Below the pieces are notes generated by a model that was not told the origin of the DNA, did not search any database, and saw nothing but the letters and a program-made list of their open reading frames with translations. Source: Charina bottae (Eukaryota; Chordata; Lepidosauria; Squamata; Charinaidae). From it: DNA of 64,000 nucleotides. Location: the NCBI GenBank assembly GCA_023362775.1, contig JALMGJ010000008.1, forward strand, positions 40,711,501 to 40,775,500, read 5' to 3'. Within the stretch, counting starts at the first letter, position 1. Every line of letters begins with the position of its first letter. The position numbers and the translations under genes are program-made. Positions 52,751 through 64,000 of this stretch are shown here, in pieces.

Positions 52751-54052
52751 CATTTATTAAAAAAATGAATTCAATATCTTTATCTATCTATCTATCTGCT
52801 TACCTACTTCCCTACGTATCTATCTGTCTGTCTGTCGATTTAATTATCTATTATGGGGGGAAACCGGCTGTGTTCTAAAATGAAGTCTTAATTCCCCATC
52901 CTCCCCCTTCTTTGGCTAAATAAACACCCAGCAGCCTGTTCTTGACAATGATAATAATACCAAACCCTAAAAATTGGAGAAGACTCAAACTCTGCATATG
53001 GTAAACAAAATGGAGATTTAGTCTCCTGGGCTCTTGAGATGGTGTTTAAGAAATGTGAATGAAACAGAAATACTTGACATCTTGGCAATATTATGTCTTT
53101 TAACATGTGCAAGTTCTCAGGATGAAGAAGTTGCGTACGCTCTTCCTTTGCCTTCCTGCCCCCAGAAGATAAGGATGGCTTCCTGAGCCTGTTTTGAAAG
53201 AAAAGATGGATCTAGTAATTTAAGGGCCCCACAGACTTTCAGGGGAATTCCAGCCAACCGTTGATAAAGTTTATTTAATTAAATTACTTTGTTTGGGGGG
53301 AGGTCTTCGCCATGTTTGAGAGTGGTCCTGGCTTGCCACTCAAGGGTCAAGTGTTGCGCCCAGTCTGAAAAGAATCTGGATTACCTTAGTTCGTATAGAC
53401 TAAACCAGATCCATACCATGATGTATAACATGATTGGCCAAAGGCCCTGCAACAAAGAAGAACTTGGGACTTGCTGCTGTCAACATTCACAGAGAAGCAG
53501 CACGGATCCAATTGGAAATTGGATCCCATTATCTGGAAGGGCACCATTACTTGCAGCTCATGGAAAGCCCTGTGTGGTGGCCACATTTAGAGCAGAATAC
53601 CATACCTTCTGAGTTTCGATTGACTCCATCTCTGCCAGTCTTCTGAAAAGCTTCGAAGACCTGCATGTGCTCCTAGGCATGGGAATGAGAAGGTTAGCTG
53701 GAGCCTTTCGGGTGTTCTCAGTTTATTAGATTTGTTTTTACTTTGATTATAGGTTTTATATCTTGGTTGTTTTTTTTATTGTTATTTTATATGGTGTTTT
53801 TATCTGCCCAGAGTCACTGGTGAGACATACATCTAACTAATTATATCTAAGCATCTTTTACAGTCATCCAATAGTTGTTCTGCCAGTCTGCCAGTCATGG
53901 GGACAAGTTATCTATTACCTCAACCATGGCTAGTTGATTCTGGAGGTGACTAGTGGAGAAGTACCACAATCAGAATGACTTGTTACAGTGTGGTTTTAAT
54001 TGATCTTTGCCATTCTGTCCTTAATCATCTAATTTGTCCCCTTCATCAATAG

Positions 54053-54097
54053 GTTATTAAGGATCCTCCTCCACCCCCGCCTTCAGCTCCAATAGAG
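54053..54097 (+). CDS. ANTXR2: ANTXR2 exon (proline-rich juxtamembrane)
   Basis: An exon of 45 nt (15 codons, phase 0/0) between ATCAATAG and GTAAGT. It reads VIKDPPPPPPSAPIE. The VIKDPPPPP start is diagnostic of ANTXR2 against ANTXR1 (VIKEVPPPP). Confidence 0.95.
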
Positions 54098-56698
54098 GTA
54101 AGTTACCAAACTGCTCCGATGGCTTGCTATTTACAAAAGTAGTTCCACCAATTTGCCAGTGACTTAGAGATACAATTTAAGGATGACGTGGCTTGATTCA
54201 TTTATCTCATGAAGTATCCCTTTTCTTCTCGTGTCATGCAGTAGCTGGTGATGTAAATTGAAGATGTATAGGGTAGGAGCACTAGAAGAAGGAAGAACCA
54301 GAAATGAGTTGATTATCTCCAAATAACCCTTTTTATTTATTTTTCCCTCTTCCTGGGGCAGAGTAGTAAGTGATTTTTGCATATTAGAAAAGGGAGGTGG
54401 ATAAATCACAGGTGTGGTTGATACTGGCAGCCTGCTGATCACAGCCATGTATGTATCTGCCCTAAGAGGATGTCAGGAGTTCATCTTTAAGACGGTTCAC
54501 CCATGTTTTTACTGTGTTAGCCACTCTCAAAGGCTAACCTCTCCTTCCTGGAGAGGAATCGTGGGTCCAAACACACCCTTGTGGAATCCTTCGATAAAGA
54601 GTAGATCTCTAGTGTCAACACTAGAGATCATTAGAGATCAAAACTCCTGTTGGGAGTTTTTTCTTCTCATGAAAGGGTTGCTCAGCCTCTGAAACCGTAT
54701 TGAGCACCCTCCTTGAAAGAAGGTGTTTTTTATTGTTATCTTTGGGCACAAACCTGACCAGGAATTGCAGTAACCAACTCCTAGTAAAACATAAGAACAC
54801 ATACTGTACATGTGCAGGCACATTTATACATGCACACACATTCACAGAGGCAGATCCAGAGAATGCAACAGCTTCTTCACTCTCTACAGCTGTGCTCAAA
54901 ATTAGGCAAGCCTACCTATTGGGGTGGGGGTTAAATGGAGACTTAAGCCTTAGAATTTAGAATATGGAATGTGATGTCAATGCTTGCTAATTGCTATATT
55001 TTGCTTTATTACCTTATTTTACTTTCTTGGAGTACTTCAGAAGCTTGTTGTTATGTTTTCACTGTAGAAGAGAGAAATATTCTTTCTGGTTTCAAAGGAA
55101 CTTGGTCTCATGAGTTTTCATCAGTATAACTATTCCATAGATAGAAGCAAGTAGAAATGAAGCTTTTTAGATCCTATAGTAAGCTTCTAGTAGGAAGGAA
55201 ATAGTCTCTTGTGTGACATACCCATGGGCTACTCTGCCCCTCAGTAATCAATTCAAGTGGAAACTGGAAAGACAGGTATGGTTAGCCCTATTAAGTTGGC
55301 AGGGTTAGGACATTCAGTGAAATCTATTTTAACAGATAAAGAAAGTCTGGAGAAAGAAGTGTCTGTTGTCCCCCAGAGTCTGATAAATTAAAGAGTACAT
55401 CACTGCAGCTACAGGAATTATGTCATTGGCATAATTTACATAATTTGTGTGATGATGTCATCCCAATGATGTCATTTGTGTGATGATGTCTTTATGCCAG
55501 TGAAATGTATTCACGGTGGAATTTCATCTGTTGTATGTGAAGCCTGTTGCCCAGAGGTCCAGAAAAATCAAGGTTTCACTGTACTGTCTGTCTGTATGTG
55601 TACACACACTAGTGTATGTAAACACACCACATCAGGTTATTTTGATGAAAATGTACTTGGGGACGGTGAGAATTAAACAGAATAGTTCTTTTGCCTTATG
55701 AACTCTAATGTTTATTAGCTCAATCCTACTTTTTTTTTTGCAGCGTAATTGATTATTTTGGACCCCTGACTCTTTGGGAATTCTCATAAAATTGTGTAAT
55801 CATATCCATCAATTTTAGCTGGATATCCAAATGGGTAGCAATAAATAAAGGGGTGGGGGGAGTTAGTTGGTTAGAGCACAGCATTCTGTTTTATATGGTA
55901 CGCTCCGTTAGCTAGATTGGTTATCCCGAAGTACACAGGTAAAGTGTTGCTGTGTTGCTGAACAGGAATTGGATTGTAATAGACACTTCAAAATGCATTC
56001 CATTGCAAATTGATTTTCCTTGCACATAACCAGAATGCTTGGTTTATGCATTCTGTGGATGAGGATGCCAGTAAGAGGGAGGAAAAATTACTTGATAATT
56101 CACAGAAAATCTTATTCACTCTCCCCACCAAACAGTATTGTAAACATGGTATTATCTTCTGATCAGGCTGTATTAAATGCCTTGCACATCTGTACTTTTG
56201 CTTAAGGGTTCTATTTGATAAACCCCATGTTAGTCCTGCACATTGGTTTTCTCTCTGTACATTCAGAGGTCCTAAAGGAGATGTTAGGGCACATTTGCAG
56301 TGCAGCCTTAACTTTAGTGCAATAATACAAAAATAGTGATAATTCCCTCTTCCTTGGAAACTGCGGAGAATTCTCTGCACTTCTTTAGGGGAAATTATAA
56401 CAGCTATCAACCCAAGTTGGCTAGGCATGTAAAACAGCCTCCCCCGGTGTAGTATCTTCCAGATGTGTTGATGCTGCATCTGCAATTGTAGAATGGCTAC
56501 TGGTCATACTGGCAGAGGAAGATGGGACCTGCAGTGCCAGCCCATTTGGGGGAAGGCTGCAATAGGGGGTGCTTGAATACACACCCAAGTTCTTTCCCCA
56601 AATACATTATTTTCTTTCTAAATCAGCTGGCATGGAGGGTTGGGAAAGAAGTTGGCTTGTTGTGAGCCCTTCATTTCAAGCAAGGGCAGTCCGAAGAG

Positions 56699-57153
56699 TT
56701 GTTGTTGTTCAGTCGTTAAGTCGTTTCCGACTCTTCGTGACTCCATGGACCATAGTACGCCAGGCCTTCCTGTCCTCCACTGTCTCCCGGAGTTTGCTCA
56801 AAGTCATGTTCATTACATCGGTGATGCTATGTAACCATCTCATCCTCTGCCGTCCCCTTCTCCTTTTGCCTTCAGTCTTTCCCAGCATCCGGGTCTTTTC
56901 CAGTGAGGCCTCCCTTCGCATTAGGTGGCCAAAGTATTTGAGCTTCAGCTTCAGTATCTGTCCTTCCAATAGTAATGTATGGCTGTGAGAGTTGGACCAT
57001 AAGGAAGGCTGAGTGCCGAAGAATTGATGCTTTCAAACTGTGGTGCTGAAGAAGACTCTTTAAGAGTCTCTTGGACTGCAAGGAGGTCAAATCAGTCAAT
57101 CCTAAAGGAAATCAACCCTGACTGCTCATTGGAAGGACAGATACTGAAGCTGA
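56699..57153 (-). mobile_element. BovB LINE with 5' inversion (twin priming)
   Basis: 56699-56969 is the BovB 3' end in antisense (reverse frame MEGQILKLKLKYFGHLMRRE ... TKSRKRLND). From 56971 the sequence continues in sense orientation (AATGTATGGCTGTGAGAG ... AAGGACAGATACTGAAGCTG) covering the adjacent upstream part of the ORF. The flanks AGTCCGAAGAG (56688-56698) and AGTCTGAAGAG (57154-57164) are a target duplication with one mismatch. Confidence 0.88.
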
Positions 57154-57754
57154 AGTCTGAAGAGTAGCAGTTCTCTTTTTCCCTCACACTGTCCACCCCA
57201 GAGGAGACACAGGTGACTAGTGGATTGCAATTTGCCCACCCCAGCATGCACAGATTTGAATTGATTGAGCGATGTATGCATTTTGTTCATTATGAAGATG
57301 GGCAGCATAGGCTGAAACATGCAGCATATTTTGTTAGGACTGCATCTTGGATCAGAAAAATAGGCAGATATCATATTGAAGAGCAGGAAGATAAGCCTTA
57401 ATTTAAGATGACCTTGCAAAGAAGTGTTGTACTGGAAAAAATTGTTTGTCTCTCAGTGGGATCTGTGGGGGAGCCAAAAAGGGGCAGATGGATGAAAGCA
57501 GTGTTGCACCATTCTAATGCAAGCCTGCCTCTTTTGTACATGCATTGTGACATCACACCAATGCCCCAAAGAGGCGGGGCTTATGTTGTGGGGTGTTGCT
57601 TTCATCATTTTGACAAAAGGAGGGAGGGTCTGTGGATACCCGTGTTGTGCCACTTAGCACATTCTCAGTGAATTGTAAGGCATAGCTCCAATTTTTAAAT
57701 GTGTGTTATTTGAAGCAAAGAAACTAGTCTTCTTTTTGGATACAGAAATTTCAC

Positions 57755-57870
57755 ATTACTGGAAGAAGGCATTAGCAAACCACTTCCAATGATTGATGAG
57801 GAAAGTGCAGAGATATGTCTGGGTAGTCACCAGTAGTTCAGCTCAACTCAAGGAATCTTTACAATTTTTT
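57755..57870 (+). repeat. Degraded SINE tail (BovB-related)
   Basis: GAAGGCATTAGCAAACCACT, then GGGTAGTCACCAGTAGTTCAG, as in BovB-tailed SINE 3' halves. The head is not recognisable. Confidence 0.4.
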
Positions 57871-57939
57871 TTTAAAATCAACATTCAGAGGGTTCATGAG
57901 AGCATTTCAAATAAGCTTTTTATAACCTGATGCACTCCT

Positions 57940-58010
57940 GATATGTTGGACTGCAAATCCCAAAGTTCCCAGCTAGAATGGCCATATGGACTGTGAATTC
58001 TAGAAGTTAA
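57940..58010. repeat. MITE-like palindromic scrap
   Basis: ATATGTTGGACTGCAAATCC, CAGCTAGAATGGCCATATGG: a degraded copy of the dispersed palindromic family. Confidence 0.35.
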
Positions 58011-58498
58011 GTCCCTCAAATTAGAAGGGAAGCAGACTGTGGAAACTTCGTTGGTCCGTAACTCATTTCAACTATAGCTATGACACTGATTTTGGAATCT
58101 TTGCTGTAGATTTTGTGCCTTTGTTTAATGGAAACATTTTAAATCATGAAGGTTTGTTAAAGGCTATATTTAAGGTCTGCTATATATGTTGTTGACAATT
58201 TCGTTTAATTTGTTGGGGAAAGATTTAATTAAAAAACCTATAATGAAAAAATAAAATAAAAAAGCAACAGGTTTTCTACTGTTCCTTAGCTTAAATAGAA
58301 CTAATATTTCAAAATTATTAACCATGCAGTTCAAAATATGTGTGCAATAGGTAGGAAGGTCCTCAACCAACATTAATTTGACATTTATATTATATGCCAG
58401 AGGTATAGCCCATTGTCCTTAATATCTTCCTTTGCTTCTCACTATTTTGTCTCATATCATTCTTAGGAAAAAGTTGCCTGCAAGTAAATTGATTTTAG

Positions 58499-61271
<2,773 letters not shown>

Positions 61272-61439
61272 GTTCGTTGGGGTGACAAGGGATCAACTGA
61301 AGAAGGAGCCCGGCTAGAGAAAGCAAAAAATGCAGTGGTGAAACTCCCTGATGAATCAGATGATCCAGTTCTACCTAGACCATCGAAACCAAAGCCTACC
61401 TCATTGCCCTCCCAGGAAAAATGGTACACGCCTATCAAG
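61272..61439 (+). CDS. ANTXR2: ANTXR2 exon (cytoplasmic tail)
   Basis: An exon of 168 nt (56 codons, phase 0/0) with acceptor TTCTTCAG and donor GTACTT. It reads [40 protein letters not shown] and ends [29 protein letters not shown] and WY.PIK are family hallmarks. The remaining residues (about 40 in related proteins) must come from exons beyond the window. The frame stays open for 91 codons into the intron. Confidence 0.96.
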
Positions 61440-61739
61440 GTACTTGATAAATCCTTCACCATTGAATACCATGTTGGGTTTGTACTTGTATTATGGGTCA
61501 AATCATGGCTGATCTCAAAACAGCTGGGTAGCCTAGATACTTGTAATGTTCAAAAGAGGAAAATATCTTTAAGCCCAGATTTTGACAAAGCTGCAGAAGA
61601 TAAAAAGGTCCTTGGCAGGTGGAAATACTGGGAGCCTAGATTTTTATTTGTAAAATTTCCTACAGCGAGCTCTGTCTTCTCAATGGAGTCCATCCCCTTT
61701 GGCTCAGTGACTTAGTTCTTGGACTTTTCATCTTCTATT

Positions 61740-63470
61740 TACACTCCAACATTGGGAGTACGACAGGTCTGCGTCAGGAAGAAGCAGCACTTGGAAGAAA
61801 GCTCAAGAAAGAGCATGAAGGGAAGGGGTGCACAAGTTGCATTGACCCTAATGCTTGCTCAACCTGGCCTGTATATCTTCATGGAGACACTCCTACAGCC
61901 CTGACCAGCATCTTCTAGCTGCATTCCAAAATACACCAACCAGGCACCCTGGGCCATCCCATTGTTTCAAGCATTGCAACCATCACAGCTGGAACATCAG
62001 GTTTCATGGACTCTGTATTCAGACTTTATTCCACCAGCACTCCCAGCCAAATAAGCAACATCACAGACTTCCTAAGAAGACTGAATTCCATTGCCAGTCT
62101 CCCTAATAACACCATTTTAGCCACCAAAATCCCCCACAAAACTGGATTTAAAGCCATCAAGAACATCATCACTGATGCCAATACAGCAAACGTTGCCACT
62201 AAACTTTGTGATTTTTGTCCTTCCACAGAATTACTTCACCTTTAGCAGTTATAAGGTTAAAGGTTAAAGGTTCCCCCCACACATTTGTGCAGTCGTGTCC
62301 GACTCTAGGGGCCGGTGCTCATCTCCGTTTCTTAGCCGAAGAGCCAGCGTTGTCCGAAGACGCTTCCACGGTCATGTGGCCGGCATGACGCGCACGGAAC
62401 GCTGTTACCTTCCCACCAAAGTGGTACCTATTCATCTACTTGCATTTGCATGCTTTCGAATTGCTAGGTTGGCAAGAGCTGGGGCGAGTGCGGGAGCTCA
62501 CTCCGTCACGCGGGGCTAGGGATTCGAACCTCCGAACTTGCGATCTTCCAATCGACAAGCCTGGCGTCTTACCCGCTGAGCCACCACACCCCCTTTTTAG
62601 CAGTTATATATACCTGCAAATCAGTGCCACATCCATGAGCACACTCAGAGCACCACAAATTGGCAACGTCTTCATGGCTGACCTAGAACAACACTTTCTC
62701 AACTCTTACCTCTGAAACCCCTCCTTTACTTGAGATTCATTGACATATTACCATGGACCCATGGAAATGAATCTCTCATCAAAGACTGTAACAACTTCCA
62801 TCTACTATCAATCTCAGCCTTGATGTATCTACAGAACGTGTCCACTTCCTTGATATCACAGTAAAACTACACAATGGACACACATGTACCATATTGTACA
62901 GTACAGGAAACCTGCAGATCACCATGCATACCTATGTACTTTCAACTTCCATCCAGAACACAACACCAAATCTATCATCTGTAGCTAGGCTCTACACTAG
63001 AAGTGCATTTCTTTTGACCCACTTTATAGAGATGCTCAACTTTTGGAATTGAACCAGGGATTCAGGAGATCATGTTCACTCGGTGAGATCAATAGACAAC
63101 TAAATAGAGCCAGATAAATTCCCAGAGAAGACTGATTAAAAGACAGACTGCAAAAACAGAACAACAGAACACCACTGGTTGTCACCTACAGCTCACAGTT
63201 CAAGCCACTCAAACACATAATTATAAGGTACAGCCCATACTGAACAATGACACTACATCTTCTTAGATACTGGCTGGCAGGCTCATACTTGCATATAGAC
63301 AACCCCCCAACCTGACACAGGTTCTCACAAGCAACAGGAAACAACAGAAGAATGATGCTAACATGAGAACCAGTCCCTGCAACAGGCCCTGATGTCTGCT
63401 TTTCTCCCATGTTTACACTAACAGCACCACCACAGGAGGACAACACCCTAAAATAGGCTTAACATAGTTT
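61740..63470 (+). pseudogene. Penelope-like reverse transcriptase, decayed, split by a SINE
   Basis: The pieces read in several frames: DSVFRLYSTSTPSQISNITD, FLRRLNSIASLPNNTILATK, IPHKTGFKAIKNIITDANTA, then after the SINE IGNVFMADLEQHFLNSYL, HGNESLIKD and later NAYLCTFNFHPEHNTKSI-like and KQNNRTPLVVTYSSQFKPLK stretches. The order (finger/palm, NxFMADLE, thumb) is that of PLE reverse transcriptase. The catalytic YxDD region is lost or scrambled and there are many frameshifts. Confidence 0.7.
62254..62595 (-). mobile_element. SINE family A, antisense, nested in PLE
   Basis: The + strand begins AGGTTAAAGGTTAAAGGTTC and ends GAGCCACCACACCCCC. The perfect 13-bp duplication TTTAGCAGTTATA (62241-62253 and 62596-62608) interrupts the PLE, so the SINE is younger than that element. 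Confidence 0.9.
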
Positions 63471-64000
63471 TAAAAAGAAAGGAAAATCTACAATCCCTTT
63501 CAAATGCAAAATAAATCCTGCCCTTTCCATGTGCTGGGCATGATCCTTTCAACTTTGTACCGTTGCCATCCCCACAAACTATTAACTAGCCAAAAATTGC
63601 CCATCCTCACTCTCCAAAACTACTGAGTTATTCATCTTTGCTAAACTGAGCAAAAGGGATATGAGCTGGTGGCATTTGACAGAGTTTAGGAAGAAAGATG
63701 TGCCGACTCTGAATAGTGATGATCATCATCATCATCTTCATAGTCACCATCCACTCTCTGTTAGATGTACTGTACCAATCAGAGATAATTATCAAACTTT
63801 ATAAAATAAGCAATATTGTCACTCTAGTCAAAATTACAAAAGTAACCACAATGTTTCCTAATGTACTGGAGACTTGCTAGTGGTGTGATAAAGGAATATA
63901 CTGTATATGTTTGCACTCCATTTGGTAGGAAGGCAGTTCAATTCATCAGCATGGAAATAGGTTTTCCAAGTTAGAAAAGAATGTATCATCTTTCTCCACT

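Larger units (their letters stand above)
50697..54052 (+). other. ANTXR2: ANTXR2 intron, 3.36 kb
   Basis: Holds two antisense BovB 3' fragments (51255, 51785), a (TATC)n tract near 52780-52830 and a repeat-free block at 52590-52750. The remainder is unique. It ends ATCAATAG. Confidence 0.75.
61440..64000 (+). other. ANTXR2: ANTXR2 intron, start only
   Basis: Holds a decayed PLE reverse transcriptase (61740-63470) interrupted by a SINE (62254-62595), and an (ATC)n tract near 63718-63740. No further ANTXR2 exon was recognised before the window ends. Confidence 0.75.

Noticed and set aside
62700..64000. Search for the last ANTXR2 exons (about 40 C-terminal residues)
   Set aside because: No splice-flanked segment with the conserved LDALW-type motif was found; the remaining exons must lie beyond the window.

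Overview
The window is vertebrate genomic DNA from the interior of one host gene, ANTXR2 (capillary morphogenesis protein 2, the second anthrax-toxin receptor, physiologically a collagen VI/laminin receptor). Twelve consecutive coding exons lie on the + strand between positions 158 and 61439. Every internal boundary has an AG acceptor and a GT donor, and all phases match. Joined, they give 1048 nt (about 349 codons), roughly residues 100-448 of a protein about 490 residues long. The start codon, signal peptide and DxSxS metal-binding loop lie upstream of the window, and the last one or two cytoplasmic exons lie downstream. No second host gene was found.

The repeats point to a squamate reptile (lizard or snake; species not resolvable). 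There are an RTE-BovB LINE with an intact ORF, tRNA-derived SINEs with BovB-like 3' ends (Sauria-like), Penelope-like elements (PLEs) with a GIY-YIG endonuclease, L1-, L2- and CR1-like fragments, hAT and Tc1/mariner MITEs, and abundant microsatellites.

Layout: 158-4999 exons for the second half of the vWA domain, with PLEs, a SINE and a GC-rich hAT MITE between them. 5000-22657 is a 17.7-kb intron with an L1 remnant, a PLE piece, a SINE whose 102-bp internal segment is tandemly repeated, and the intact BovB (14076-17188). 22658-26598 holds the first Ig-like-domain exons. 26599-44998 is an 18.4-kb intron with MITEs, a probable LTR, a CR1 fragment, a miniature PLE hairpin and L2 copies. 44999-50696 holds the last Ig exon and the transmembrane exon, separated by an intron with unusual rearrangements: an L1 containing an exact 109-bp copy of nearby intron, a 15-bp hairpin, and a 102-bp inverted duplication. 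54053-61439 holds the cytoplasmic-tail exons. 61740-63470 is a decayed PLE reverse transcriptase split by a SINE.

Most unusual: hammerhead-ribozyme-like motifs in three PLE copies and a minimal PLE insertion that is essentially a 43-bp hairpin starting at the predicted ribozyme cleavage site; the 109-bp genomic patch inside an internally deleted L1; three SINE loci with the same internal repeat period; a twin-primed BovB; and the intact BovB ORF. Identifications rest on reading the sequence and on knowledge of the families; nothing was searched.
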